Part shown: positions 16,511-24,219 of the stretch, piece by piece
Layout of the letters: each line of letters starts with the position of its first letter
Position numbering within the stretch: position 1 is the stretch's first letter
Notes under the pieces: generated by a model
Told to the model about the DNA's origin: nothing
What the model saw: the letters and a program-made list of their open reading frames with translations, nothing else
Database searches by the model: none
Translations under genes and position numbers: made by a program
Assembly: GCA_944390485.1 (NCBI GenBank)
Contig: CALXPQ010000008.1
Span: 1-44,671, forward strand
Length of the DNA stretch: 44,671 bases
Origin: Veillonellales bacterium
GTDB taxonomy: Bacteria; Bacillota; Negativicutes; Veillonellales; Dialisteraceae
Reading direction: 5' to 3'

Positions 16511-16540
16511 GAATCCCTCCTCTGCGGGGGATTTTTTCTT
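16511..16540 (+). terminator. Terminator of the nitrilase-DUF2848-permease operon
   Basis: GAATCCCTCC/GGGGGATT hairpin followed by TTTTTTCTTTT. Confidence 0.8.
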
Positions 16541-16552
16541 TTGGGGCGGCTG

Positions 16553-16561
16553 TGCTACAAT
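16553..16561 (+). promoter_or_regulatory. Extended -10 promoter for the rlmI-like gene
   Basis: TGC-TACAAT, 33 bp before the start codon, without a clear -35. Confidence 0.5.
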
Positions 16562-16594
16562 CATAGGAAAACTTGACAGTGTACAGGAGGACAT

Positions 16595-17818
16595 ATGGAG
16601 GAGCGGAAACAGGTCATCATCAGCAAGCGGGCGGAGCTCGCCGCGCGGGGCGGGCATCCGTGGATCTACGGGTCGGAGATCGAGGAGGCGGAGCCGGGCA
16701 TCGAGCCGGGGGACATCGTGCGCGTGCTGTCGAAGAAGGGGAAATTCGTGGGCAGCGGCTTTTATAATCCGCACTCGAAGATCACCGTGCGGCTCCTGTC
16801 GGAGAATGCGAACGACCGCGCGTTCGACCGGGCGTTCTGGAAGCGCCGCGCGGCGTACGCGGTGGATTACCGCCTGCAGGTGATGCGCCCGGAGGACCGG
16901 GACTGCTGCCGGCTCGTCTTCGGCGAGGCGGACCAGATGCCGGGGCTCACCGCGGACCGCTTCGGGGACGTGCTGTCCGTGCAGATCCTGTCGCTCGGCA
17001 TGGAGCGGCGGAAGGCGGACGTGCTGGACAGCCTCATCGAAGTGCTCCGCGAGCGGGGCCTGCCCGTGGCGTGCGTGTACGAGCGGAATGACGTGAAGAT
17101 CCGGGAGCTGGAAGGCATGGAGGAGGGAAAGGGCTTCTACCGGTCGGCCCTCCTCGACCCGGCGGCGGAGAAGACACTCGTGGAGATCGTGGAGAACGGC
17201 ATCCGCTACGAGGTGGACGTGGAGCACGGCCAGAAGACGGGCTTTTTCCTCGACCAGAAATTCAACCGCCTCGCCGCGGCAGGCATCGCCCGCGGGCGGC
17301 ACGTGCTGGACTGCTTCACCCACACGGGGGCGTTCGCGCTGAACGCGGCGAAGGGCGGCGCGACGTCGGTGACGGCGCTTGATATCTCCGCGGAGGCGGT
17401 GGCCATGGCGGCGCGCAATGCGGCGCGGAACGGCCTCGCAGTGGAGGCGGTGCAGGCAGATGTGTTCGACTACCTGACGGAGCTGGACCGCACGAAGGAC
17501 CATCGGTACGACTACATCATCCTCGACCCGCCGGCCTTCACGAAGTCGAGCGAGACGCGGCGCGCGGCTTTCCGGGGGTACAAGGAGATCAATTACCGCG
17601 CCATGAAGATCCTGCCCCGGGGCGGGTATCTGGCCACGTGCTCGTGCTCCCATTTCATGAGTGAGGAGCTCTTCGTGAAGATGCTGAAGGAAGCGGCCCG
17701 CGATGCGGGGGTGACGCTCCGGCAGATCGAGCGCCGCCAGCAGGCGCCGGATCATCCCATCGTGCTGACGGTGCCGGAGACGCAGTATCTGAAATTCTTC
17801 CTGTTCCAGGTGGTTTGA
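16595..17818 (+). CDS. SAM-dependent 23S rRNA methyltransferase, RlmI-like
   Basis: 407 residues. An N-terminal PUA-type domain (about 1-75, HPWIYGSEIEE...GDIVRVLSKKGKFVGSGFYN) precedes a class I methyltransferase. SAM motif I is VLDCFTHTGAFALNAA, the acidic ribose-binding site is in VTALDIS, motif IV is LDPPAFTKS and the catalytic Cys lies in TCSCSHFMS. This is the RlmI/YwbD architecture, making m5C in 23S rRNA (position 1962 in E. coli). It is monocistronic, with AGGAGG about 7 bp before ATG and a shared terminator. Confidence 0.88.
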   Translation: MEERKQVIISKRAELAARGGHPWIYGSEIEEAEPGIEPGDIVRVLSKKGKFVGSGFYNPHSKITVRLLSENANDRAFDRAFWKRRAAYAVDYRLQVMRPEDRDCCRLVFGEADQMPGLTADRFGDVLSVQILSLGMERRKADVLDSLIEVLRERGLPVACVYERNDVKIRELEGMEEGKGFYRSALLDPAAEKTLVEIVENGIRYEVDVEHGQKTGFFLDQKFNRLAAAGIARGRHVLDCFTHTGAFALNAAKGGATSVTALDISAEAVAMAARNAARNGLAVEAVQADVFDYLTELDRTKDHRYDYIILDPPAFTKSSETRRAAFRGYKEINYRAMKILPRGGYLATCSCSHFMSEELFVKMLKEAARDAGVTLRQIERRQQAPDHPIVLTVPETQYLKFFLFQVV

Positions 17819-17825
17819 GGCAATC

Positions 17826-17857
17826 AAAAGGCCCGGTCTCGTGAGAGGCCGGGCTTT
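17826..17857. terminator. Bidirectional terminator between convergent genes
   Basis: AAAAGGCCCGG...CCGGGCTTTT hairpin with A and T runs on both sides, serving the rlmI-like gene (plus) and the DUF2939 gene (minus). Confidence 0.85.
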
Positions 17858-17871
17858 TCGTCTGTCCGGGG

Positions 17872-18480
17872 TTATTGTTTCTGGTCGAGGATGGCCGCTT
17901 TGCGCTGGTCGAGGTATTCTCTGAGATTGAGCACGCGCACGGCGGTCCAGTTCCCGTTCACGTCTTTCTCGAGGAGGACTTTCCAGGTGAAATCCCGGTC
18001 GAGTTCTCCGTCGTGGAGCTTGACGCTCGCCGTGGCTTTGCCGTCTTTCTCCTGCACGTCGAAGATGTCCGTGAGGGAGAGCGCCGCGGAGCCCACGTAG
18101 GTCTTCGCCGTGTCCACGAGGGGCGTGAGGAGGGACGGGTTCGCCTGCGCGTCCGGGCGGAATTCCCGCTCGGTGGCGCGGATCATCGCGTCCACGAGGG
18201 GCTTCTTCAGCGCGCGCATGAGGCCGGCGGCGAGGCGGTGGTCGTCCGTGTCGGAGCGGAGCGCGTCGTCGGTGAGGTCGTCGATGGCCGCGCCGTACAC
18301 CCGGTCCAGATCGACCCGCTCGCGGAAGAGCTGGTAGTCTTTCCGGGTGACCGCCTGGTAGATCTCGCCCGCCGCGTACTGCGGGGTGCGCATCCAGTAG
18401 AACCAGTAGAATCCGCCTGCCGCCGCGAGGACGAGGAGCAGGACGGGGATGCATTTTTTCCAGAATGAGCTGCGTGCCAT
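17872..18480 (-). CDS. DUF2939 family membrane-anchored protein
   Basis: 202 residues. A single N-terminal membrane segment (KCIPVLLLVLAAAGGFYWFYWM, about 9-30) is followed by TPQYAAGEIYQAVTRKDYQLFRERVDLDRVY, the DUF2939 opening. The middle (ALKKPLVDAMIRATEREFRP) and the C-terminal strand region with WKVLLEKDVNGNWTAVRVLNL resemble that family's periplasmic domain. Function is unknown. It lies 39 bp after the aldehyde dehydrogenase stop on the same strand, so it is likely co-transcribed. Confidence 0.75.
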   Translation of the reverse strand: MARSSFWKKCIPVLLLVLAAAGGFYWFYWMRTPQYAAGEIYQAVTRKDYQLFRERVDLDRVYGAAIDDLTDDALRSDTDDHRLAAGLMRALKKPLVDAMIRATEREFRPDAQANPSLLTPLVDTAKTYVGSAALSLTDIFDVQEKDGKATASVKLHDGELDRDFTWKVLLEKDVNGNWTAVRVLNLREYLDQRKAAILDQKQ

Positions 18481-18519
18481 GCCGTATTCCTTTCCGGGCG
18501 CGGTACAGCGCGCCGTTCC

Positions 18520-19938
18520 TTATTCTTTGTAGGTGTCGAAGAGGGCTTTCTGCTGGGTGAATTCCATCATGCCGTAGACGCCGCCTTCCCGGCCGAGGCC
18601 GGACTGCTTGTAGCCGCCGAAGGGGGCCGCGGTGTCGCGGGGGCTGTCGTTGATGTAGACGTTGCCCGCCTGGATCTGCTTCGCGGCGGCGACGGCTTCG
18701 TCTTTCGGGCCGTACACGGCGGCGTTCAGGCCGTAGGCGGTGTCGTTCGCGAGGCGGATCGCTTCTTCTATCGTATCATAGGTGAAGACGCAAAGCACGG
18801 GGCCGAAGATCTCGTCTTTCGCGATGGTCATGTCCGGGGTGACGTCCGTGAAGATGGTGGGCGCCACGTAGTAGCCGTGCGTCGGCTCGTCCGGCACGCC
18901 ACCCAGGAGGACATGGGCGCCGTCCGCGATGCCCTGCTCGATGTAGCTGCGGATCTTCCGGTACTGCGCCATGGACGCCACGGGGCCGACTTTCACGGAA
19001 TGGTCGCGGGGGTCGCCCATGGGGTACTCCGCGGCGATGCGCACCAGCGTCTCTTCAATCTTCGCCCGGTCAGAGGCGGGGATGATGAGACGGGAGAGGG
19101 CGGTGCAGGTCTGGCCGGAATTGAGGAAGATGGAATTGAAGCAGCTCCGCACGGCGTCGTCGTAATTCTCCATGGGGAGGAAGATGTCCGGCGACTTGCC
19201 GCCCAGCTCGAGGGAGATGCGCTTCACGGAGGCGAGCGCCCGCTGTGCTACCTGGATGCCGCCTTTCGTGGAGCCGGTGAAGGAGATCATATCGATCAGC
19301 GGATGGGAGGCCATGGCGTCGCCCACTTCGCCGCCCCGGCCGGTGACCATATTGAAGACGCCTTTCGGGAAGCCCGCCCGGGCGAAGGCGTCTGCCATGA
19401 GGTAGCACGAGAGGGGCGTGTGCTGTGAAGGCTTCAGCACCACCGTATTGCCCATGAGGAGCGCGGGGACGACTTTCTGCACCACCTGGCCCAGCGGGTA
19501 ATTCCACGGGGTGATGCACCCCACCACGCCCACCGGCTCGCGGTACACCGTGGAGAGGGGCATCTTCTCCACCATGGGCACCTGGGGCGCGAGGTCGATG
19601 TAGGAGCGCACCCGCGTGTACTGGTACTCGCAGTGGGACGATTTCGCGAAAGACCAGGGCGCGCCGAGCTCGCGCATCTCCAGCTCGATGATGTCTTCTT
19701 CCTGCGAGCGGAAGATATCGAGGAACTGCTCCATGAGCGCGATGCGGTCCGCGAGGGGCCGGGCCGCCCAGGCGGGGAAGGCCTCATGCGCCGCGCGGGC
19801 TGCCTGGTCCACGTCGGCCGGGCCGCCGCGGGGCACGCGGGCGAAGACTTCCATCGCGGCGGGGTCTTCCACTTCGATCCATTCGCCGGTCGAGCCGGGG
19901 ACCCATTCGCCGCCGATATACAGTTTTTCAAAGTCCAT
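18520..19938 (-). CDS. Aldehyde dehydrogenase family protein
   Basis: 472 residues, typical length. It oxidises an aldehyde to the acid with NAD(P)+. Catalytic Cys278 lies in NSGQTCTAL, the general base Glu244 in SLELGGKSP, and Asn146 in TPWNYP; the cofactor-site loop is FTGSTKGG. The C-terminal PFGGYKQSGLGREGG block is standard. Substrate is unknown; overall look is of the broad-specificity class. GGAGGT lies before the start. It is divergent from the arsA operon across about 190 bp and probably leads the DUF2939 gene. Confidence 0.92.
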   Translation of the reverse strand: MDFEKLYIGGEWVPGSTGEWIEVEDPAAMEVFARVPRGGPADVDQAARAAHEAFPAWAARPLADRIALMEQFLDIFRSQEEDIIELEMRELGAPWSFAKSSHCEYQYTRVRSYIDLAPQVPMVEKMPLSTVYREPVGVVGCITPWNYPLGQVVQKVVPALLMGNTVVLKPSQHTPLSCYLMADAFARAGFPKGVFNMVTGRGGEVGDAMASHPLIDMISFTGSTKGGIQVAQRALASVKRISLELGGKSPDIFLPMENYDDAVRSCFNSIFLNSGQTCTALSRLIIPASDRAKIEETLVRIAAEYPMGDPRDHSVKVGPVASMAQYRKIRSYIEQGIADGAHVLLGGVPDEPTHGYYVAPTIFTDVTPDMTIAKDEIFGPVLCVFTYDTIEEAIRLANDTAYGLNAAVYGPKDEAVAAAKQIQAGNVYINDSPRDTAAPFGGYKQSGLGREGGVYGMMEFTQQKALFDTYKE

Positions 19939-20050
19939 AGTCTTACCTCCTTTGCATGGATGCTGCCCCTATTGTAGGAGCTTTTCCCCGGCCGGACAAG
20001 GCGCTGGGACGGAAATTTTTCCGCCGGGCAGCGGGAGGATTTTTCCCTTC

Positions 20051-20059
20051 TGCTATAAT
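20051..20059 (+). promoter_or_regulatory. Extended -10 promoter for arsA-arsB-larC-like
   Basis: TGC-TATAAT, 70 bp before the ATG. No -35 of quality is seen. I looked for a cobalamin riboswitch in the 70 bp leader and saw none. Confidence 0.6.
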
Positions 20060-20128
20060 AAAAAAGAGCTGATCGCTCAGGAAACAGAAAAGAACGCCCT
20101 CGCAGTGCAGGGCAGGAAGAGAGGATAT

Positions 20129-21184
20129 ATGGGACTTCTGGATGAAACGATCGCCGCAATTGGCCCGCTCGATGCGGGCGCGATGGACCGGGCGCGGGCG
20201 CGGTGGCAGCAGCTGTATCTCGGCATGGGCCGGCTGGGCAGCATGGAGGACATGGTCGTCCAGTACGCCGGCGTCACGGGCAGCGAAGAAGTAGAGCTGC
20301 CGAAGCGGTGCATGGTCATCGCCAGCGCGGATCACGGCGTGGCGCGGCACAATATTTCCGCCTATCCCGTGTCCACCACGGTGGGCATGACGCGGAACTA
20401 CCTCGTGTCGAAAGGGGCCGGGGCGAACGCCATGGCGGCGTACTGCAATGCGGACATGGTGGTGGTGGACATGGGCATCGCCCACGACATGAGCGACGTG
20501 CCGGGCCTGCTCGACCGAAAGATCGCCTGGGGGACCGACGATTTCAGCGAAGGGCCGGCCATGAGCCGGGAGGACGCGGTCCGCGCCATCGAGACGGGCA
20601 TCGAGATCGCCGACGAGAAGGTGCGCGCCGGGTACCGGGCGTTCCTCGTGGGCGAGATGGGCATCTCCAATACGGCGTCCGCGGCGTGCATCATCGGCGC
20701 GTTCAACGGGTGGAACGCCGTGGAGGTGACGGGCCGGGGGACGAACATTTCCGACGAGCGTCTCCGCCGCAAGATCGAGCTGGTGCAGCAGGCGCTGGAC
20801 GTGAACCAGCCGAATCCCGCAGACGGGCTCGACGTGCTGGCGAAGGTGGGGGGCTTCGAGTTCGGCTGCCTCGTGGGCGTCATGCTCGGCGCGGCGGCGG
20901 GCCATGCCCTCACGGTGATCGACGGCTTCAATACGACGGCGTGCGCCTTCGTCGCGCGGGCCCTCGCGCCGGAGTCGGTGCACTACCTCATGGCGTCGCA
21001 CCGCTCGCGGGAGCAGGCCCACAAGAAAGCGCTCGCGGCGCTGGGCCTGTCGGAATACGTGGATCTGGGATTCCGCCTGGGCGAGGCGTCCGGCGCGGCG
21101 ATCCAGATGAAGATGCTCGATACGGCGCTCCTCGTGTACATGGACTGCGCCACGGAAGAAGAAATCGAGGGGGTGAAGGCATGA
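20129..21184 (+). CDS. arsA: CobT paralogue, ArsA-like subunit
   Basis: 351 residues, CobT family (nicotinate mononucleotide:base phosphoribosyltransferase), which activates the lower ligand of cobamides. Key CobT features are kept: SADHGVARHNISAYP, GEMGISNTASAA (phosphate-binding GEMGI loop) and RLGEASGAA with Glu319 at the place of the CobT general base. A second CobT homologue overlaps its stop, the arrangement of arsAB in Sporomusa, whose ArsA/ArsB heterodimer activates phenol and p-cresol to give phenolyl cobamides. The symbol is by that analogy. The first in-frame ATG with a ribosome site (AGAGAGGA) is at 20129. It could instead serve benzimidazoles. Confidence 0.82.
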   Translation: MGLLDETIAAIGPLDAGAMDRARARWQQLYLGMGRLGSMEDMVVQYAGVTGSEEVELPKRCMVIASADHGVARHNISAYPVSTTVGMTRNYLVSKGAGANAMAAYCNADMVVVDMGIAHDMSDVPGLLDRKIAWGTDDFSEGPAMSREDAVRAIETGIEIADEKVRAGYRAFLVGEMGISNTASAACIIGAFNGWNAVEVTGRGTNISDERLRRKIELVQQALDVNQPNPADGLDVLAKVGGFEFGCLVGVMLGAAAGHALTVIDGFNTTACAFVARALAPESVHYLMASHRSREQAHKKALAALGLSEYVDLGFRLGEASGAAIQMKMLDTALLVYMDCATEEEIEGVKA

Positions 21185-22206
21185 AACCGATCGAAGCGCT
21201 CCATCAGGACATCATGGAGGCGTGCCGCCTCTACGTGGACAATCTCACGAAGCCCCTCGGCTCGCTGGGCCGCCTGGAAGACATGGCGGTGCGGCTGGCG
21301 GGCATCTTCGGCGAAGTGAAGCCGCAGACCCTGCCGAAGGCGGTAGTCATCTTCTGCGGGGACTCCGCCGTGGACGGAGAGAAGAACGAGACAAAGGGCT
21401 TCAAGAGCTACAATGAAGCGGCGCTCGTCGCGCAGGGCTACGGCCCGGTGAACGCCGCGGCCCGCCAGATCGGCGCGGCGGTGTACGTCATCGACGTGGG
21501 CCTCGAGAAGGAATCGGCGGCCATCCCGGGCGTTCTCGTGCAGAAAGCGGTGCGCGGCACCCACCGGGGCAGCCCGGCCATGACGGAAGACGCGGCGGCG
21601 AAGGCCATCCAGGTGGGCATGAGCGTGGCGAAGACCCTCGCCGGGGAAGGCGTGCGCGCCGCCGGCCTCGGGAACATTGGGGAGCGGTCCATGCTCTCCG
21701 CTCTCGCCGTGACCGCGGCCATCCTGAAAGACGACCTCACCGCGGCGTCCGAGCGGCAGGGCCTGCGGCTCCACCTGGCCTCCCTCGGAGATTTCGCCGA
21801 GGACCCGTGCGGCGTGCTCGCGCAGGTGGGCTCCGCGGAGATCGCGGCGCTCTTCGGCTTCATTGTACAGGCCGCGCGGGAAGGCATGGCGGTGGTCTTC
21901 GACAACGCGGTCACCGGGGCAGCGGCCCTCGGCGCGGTCACGGTCTATCCGGAGATCCGGGACTACCTTTTCCCGTCCGCCGTGTACGACGAGCCGGTCC
22001 ACCAGATGCAGCTCGAGAAGCTCGGCATGGAGGGCTACCTCCACTACCATTTCACGGAAAACGAAGGATTCGGCTCGGCGCTGGGCCTGTCGCTCCTCGA
22101 CGCGTCCCTGTGCATGCTGAACCTCATGGCCACCTTCGGCGCAGGCGGCGTGGATGTGGCCGAAGACGGGCCGGGCAAAGGCCGCCAGAGAGAGGATGTG
22201 AGATGA
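21181..22206 (+). CDS. arsB: CobT paralogue, ArsB-like subunit
   Basis: 341 residues. It has the CobT fold pattern: TKPLGSLGRLEDMAVRLAGIFG at the N-terminus, then VVIFCGDSAVDGE where CobT has a DHG-type loop. The GEMGI(G/S)NT phosphate loop is replaced by GLGNIGERSMLSA, while a Glu (Glu295, NEGFGSALGLSLLDA) is kept at the general-base site. A partner that keeps fold but loses part of the active site fits the ArsAB heterodimer, where one subunit supplies most of the catalytic centre. The start overlaps the arsA stop as ATGA, giving coupled, near-equal synthesis. Confidence 0.8.
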   Translation: MKPIEALHQDIMEACRLYVDNLTKPLGSLGRLEDMAVRLAGIFGEVKPQTLPKAVVIFCGDSAVDGEKNETKGFKSYNEAALVAQGYGPVNAAARQIGAAVYVIDVGLEKESAAIPGVLVQKAVRGTHRGSPAMTEDAAAKAIQVGMSVAKTLAGEGVRAAGLGNIGERSMLSALAVTAAILKDDLTAASERQGLRLHLASLGDFAEDPCGVLAQVGSAEIAALFGFIVQAAREGMAVVFDNAVTGAAALGAVTVYPEIRDYLFPSAVYDEPVHQMQLEKLGMEGYLHYHFTENEGFGSALGLSLLDASLCMLNLMATFGAGGVDVAEDGPGKGRQREDVR

Positions 22207-22207
22207 G

Positions 22208-22939
22208 ATGAAAGCGCTCTTTATCCGCTGCTACGGCGTGCTCACGCCGGATATGCTGACCGGCGGGCTCATCGACATGGGGGTGCCTCCGGCGTACCTC
22301 CATGCGCGCCTCAAGGAAGCCGGCGCGCCCGATGCCTTCATCGAGAAAGCGAACGCGAAGGCGCAGTTCGGCGCGCACTATTTCCATCTCCCCGGCGGCG
22401 GTCCCGTCACGGCGGCAGACCTCGCCGCGGACTGGGAGGCGCTCTGCCAGGCGTCCGGCGCGTCTTTCGCGGACCGGGGGCGGCGGGTGATCGCCCTCCT
22501 CGGGGGCGGCAGTGAGGATCTTTCTCCGCTCCGCGTGCGGAGGACAGACGCGCGGTCCCTTTTCTGCTTCCTCGCGGGGGCGGAGTACCTCGAGGCGAAA
22601 GCCTTCTTCACCTGTCCCTTCGAGCTGGGGAAAGGCACGGACGCGGGGGCGGCCCTTACGGAGAAACTTCTCGTGCGGGCGGGCTCCACGGCGGGGCTCC
22701 CCATTTCCGCGGACGGCATCACGCCCTTCGCGGCGGCCATGCTGGAAGGGCTCTCCGAAGATTTCACGCCCATGGACGGGCGCTTCCTCCTGGACCGCAC
22801 CGCCTACGGCAGCGCCAGCAGCGAATCCCCCGACGGGGACAATACGGCCGCGCTCTACCTCGGGTACTTCACCCCGAGGCGCGCGTCCATCTTCAACCGG
22901 CAGATGAAAGTCTTCGGCACGGAAGACGAAGTGTTCTGA
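22208..22939 (+). CDS. Short LarC-like (nickel-pincer nickel-insertase family) protein
   Basis: 243 residues; full LarC is about 400. The N-terminus (IRCYGVLTPDMLTGGLIDMGVPPAYLHARLKEAG) follows the LarC opening (FDCFSGISGDM...GALxDLGVP), and the central region (ISADGITPFAAAMLEGLSEDFTPMDGRFLLDRTAYGSASSES...DNTAALYLG) follows the LarC block TPTGAALLxxL...GYGAGxxD...NVLR. The CTP-dependent C-terminal portion seems absent and the FSGISGD metal/phosphate loop is altered. LarC inserts nickel into the NPN cofactor of lactate racemase; no larB, larE or larA is seen. It starts 1 bp after arsB, so a role linked to cobamide lower-ligand metabolism is inferred. Assignment is remote. Confidence 0.6.
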   Translation: MKALFIRCYGVLTPDMLTGGLIDMGVPPAYLHARLKEAGAPDAFIEKANAKAQFGAHYFHLPGGGPVTAADLAADWEALCQASGASFADRGRRVIALLGGGSEDLSPLRVRRTDARSLFCFLAGAEYLEAKAFFTCPFELGKGTDAGAALTEKLLVRAGSTAGLPISADGITPFAAAMLEGLSEDFTPMDGRFLLDRTAYGSASSESPDGDNTAALYLGYFTPRRASIFNRQMKVFGTEDEVF

Positions 22940-22949
22940 AAGGAAAAAG

Positions 22950-22975
22950 GGCAGGCCGCGGCCTGTCTTTTTTCG
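22950..22975 (+). terminator. Terminator of the arsA-arsB-larC-like operon
   Basis: GGCAGGCC-GC-GGCCTGTC hairpin followed by TTTTTT. Confidence 0.85.
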
Positions 22976-22978
22976 CGC

Positions 22979-23007
22979 TTGCATAAACGGGGGATATCCG
23001 GTATAAT
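22979..23007 (+). promoter_or_regulatory. tRNA cluster promoter P1
   Basis: TTGCAT (22979-22984), 17 bp, TATAAT (23002-23007). Confidence 0.6.
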
Positions 23008-23089
23008 ACATTCACGTCATCTCTTACGGGATGAGCGTGGACCGGGCGGATGCCTGTTTACAGAACTCTGAGGAAAACAAAATGAGTTC

Positions 23090-23118
23090 TTGACAGAGCG
23101 GATGCCGTGTGGTAAACT
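23090..23118 (+). promoter_or_regulatory. tRNA cluster promoter P2
   Basis: TTGACA (23090-23095), 17 bp, TAAACT (23113-23118). Confidence 0.65.
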
Positions 23119-23173
23119 ATCCAACGTGGCCGCTGGACCGGCCGGGCAGATGAGAAGGAATTCAAAAATCTGC

Positions 23174-23201
23174 TTGACAAATCCAGACACAATGATATAA
23201 T
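23174..23201 (+). promoter_or_regulatory. tRNA cluster promoter P3
   Basis: TTGACA (23174-23179), 16 bp, TATAAT (23196-23201), 16 bp before tRNA-Gly. Three stacked promoters fit a growth-rate-regulated stable RNA operon. Confidence 0.85.
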
Positions 23202-23217
23202 AATATCGTTGTTGCTT

Positions 23218-23292
23218 GCGGAAGTAGCTCAGTGGTAGAGCACCACCTTGCCAAGGTGGGGGTCGCGGGTTCGAGTCCCGTTTTCCGCTCCA
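23218..23292 (+). tRNA. tRNA-Gly(GCC)
   Basis: Acceptor GCGGAAG; anticodon GCC in CCTTGCCAAGG; T-arm GTTCGAGTC; encoded CCA. Confidence 0.96.
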
Positions 23293-23327
23293 CTGTTATT
23301 AAGGCTTGAAAGGGCTTTAATATATAT

Positions 23328-23403
23328 TCCTGAATAGCTCAGTCGGTAGAGCAATCGGCTGTTAACCGATCGGTCGTAGGTTCGAGTCCTACTTCAGGAG
23401 CCA
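23328..23403 (+). tRNA. tRNA-Asn(GTT)
   Basis: Acceptor TCCTGAA/TTCAGGA; anticodon GTT in CTGTTAACC; encoded CCA. Confidence 0.96.
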
Positions 23404-23479
23404 TAGGGGTATCGCCAAGCGGTAAGGCAACGGACTCTGACTCCGTCATGCGTAGGTTCGAATCCTACTACCCCTGCCA
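23404..23479 (+). tRNA. tRNA-Gln(CTG)
   Basis: Starts directly after the CCA of tRNA-Asn. Acceptor TAGGGGT/ACCCCTG with a weak first pair, as usual for tRNA-Gln; anticodon loop CTCTGAC gives CTG; encoded CCA. Confidence 0.93.
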
Positions 23480-23482
23480 CAT

Positions 23483-23558
23483 GATCCATTAGCTCAGTCG
23501 GTAGAGCACTTGACTTTTAATCAAGGTGTCCCGCGTTCGAGTCGCGGATGGATCACCA
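23483..23558 (+). tRNA. tRNA-Lys(TTT)
   Basis: Acceptor GATCCAT/ATGGATC; anticodon TTT in GACTTTTAATC; encoded CCA. Confidence 0.96.
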
Positions 23559-23563
23559 TACAT

Positions 23564-23638
23564 GGCCTGTTCGTCAAGTGGTTAAGACACCGCCCTTTCA
23601 CGGCGGGTTCGGGGGTTCGAATCCCCCACAGGTCACCA
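23564..23638 (+). tRNA. tRNA-Glu(TTC)
   Basis: Acceptor GGCCTGT/ACAGGTC; anticodon loop CTTTCAC gives TTC; encoded CCA. Confidence 0.96.
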
Positions 23639-23651
23639 AATCTTTTTTTAT

Positions 23652-23727
23652 GGGCGATTAGCTCAGCTGGGAGAGCGCCTGCCTTACAAGCAGGATGTCA
23701 GCAGTTCGATCCTGTTATCGCCCACCA
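23652..23727 (+). tRNA. tRNA-Val(TAC)
   Basis: Acceptor GGGCGAT/ATCGCCC; anticodon loop CTTACAA gives TAC; encoded CCA. Confidence 0.96.
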
Positions 23728-23733
23728 ACAGAT

Positions 23734-23810
23734 GGCCCGGTGGTGTAGTGGTCTAACATGCCGCCCTGTCACGGCGGAGATCGTCAGTTCAAATCTGATC
23801 CGGGTCGCCA
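23734..23810 (+). tRNA. tRNA-Asp(GTC)
   Basis: Acceptor GGCCCGG/CCGGGTC; anticodon loop CTGTCAC gives GTC; encoded CCA. Confidence 0.96.
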
Positions 23811-23819
23811 ATTTCATAT

Positions 23820-23895
23820 GCCTCGGTAGCTCAGTTGGTAGAGCAAAGGACTGAAAATCCTTGTGTCCACGGTTCGATTCCGTGCTGAGGCACCA
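23820..23895 (+). tRNA. tRNA-Phe(GAA)
   Basis: Acceptor GCCTCGG/CTGAGGC; anticodon GAA in GACTGAAAATC; encoded CCA. Confidence 0.96.
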
Positions 23896-23898
23896 TAT

Positions 23899-23984
23899 GC
23901 GGCTGTGGCGGAATGGCAGACGCGCTACTTTGAGGGGGTAGTGACCGTTAGGTCGTGTGAGTTCAAGTCTCACCAGCCGCACCA
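23899..23984 (+). tRNA. tRNA-Leu(GAG), copy 1
   Basis: Class II tRNA with a long variable arm. The anticodon loop TTGAGGG gives GAG; encoded CCA. It is identical over 86 bases to copy 2 at 24220. The CCA end can form GCACCAC/GTGGTGC (23979-23985 with 23999-24005), a possible processing or termination stem. Confidence 0.95.
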
Positions 23985-24020
23985 CCATTTTTTCTTCTGT
24001 GGTGCAAAACAATTTCATAT

Positions 24021-24105
24021 GCGGTCGTGGCGGAACTGGCAGACGCGCTATCTTCAGGCGGTAGTGGGGTTACCCGTGAGAGTTCAAATCTCTCCGACCG
24101 CACCA
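24021..24105 (+). tRNA. tRNA-Leu(CAG)
   Basis: Acceptor GCGGTCG/CGACCGC; anticodon loop TTCAGGC gives CAG; long variable arm; encoded CCA. Confidence 0.95.
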
Positions 24106-24177
24106 CAAAACAATAGAGGCATTCTCGGGAATGTCTTTTTTTTATGCCCATGTGCGGGGAGAGACGCGGGCGGGGCG

Positions 24178-24206
24178 TTGCAATTTTTGCCCGCGGCGGG
24201 TATAAT
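24178..24206 (+). promoter_or_regulatory. Separate promoter for tRNA-Leu(GAG) copy 2
   Basis: TTGCAA (24178-24183), 17 bp, TATAAT (24201-24206), 14 bp before the tRNA. A T-rich hairpin-like stretch just upstream (24115-24143, GGCATTCTCGG...TGTCTTTTTTTT) may end the main cluster transcript. Confidence 0.75.
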
Positions 24207-24219
24207 ACAATCATTCCAT

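Noticed and set aside
14903..18454. Open frame of 1183 codons on the minus strand
   Set aside because: It runs antisense across the DUF2848, permease and rlmI-like genes and into the DUF2939 gene; its composition is Arg/His/Pro-rich shadow sequence of GC-rich codons and it has no domain.
20060..20128. Cobalamin riboswitch before arsA
   Set aside because: The leader is only about 70 bases and shows no B12-box-like sequence or the expected long fold.
22208..22939. CobS/CobU-type cobamide enzyme
   Set aside because: No P-loop or membrane segments; the pattern fits LarC instead.
23899..23984. First tRNA-Leu(GAG) as the island attachment site
   Set aside because: The duplicated segment at 29938 extends through the terminator that follows only the second copy.
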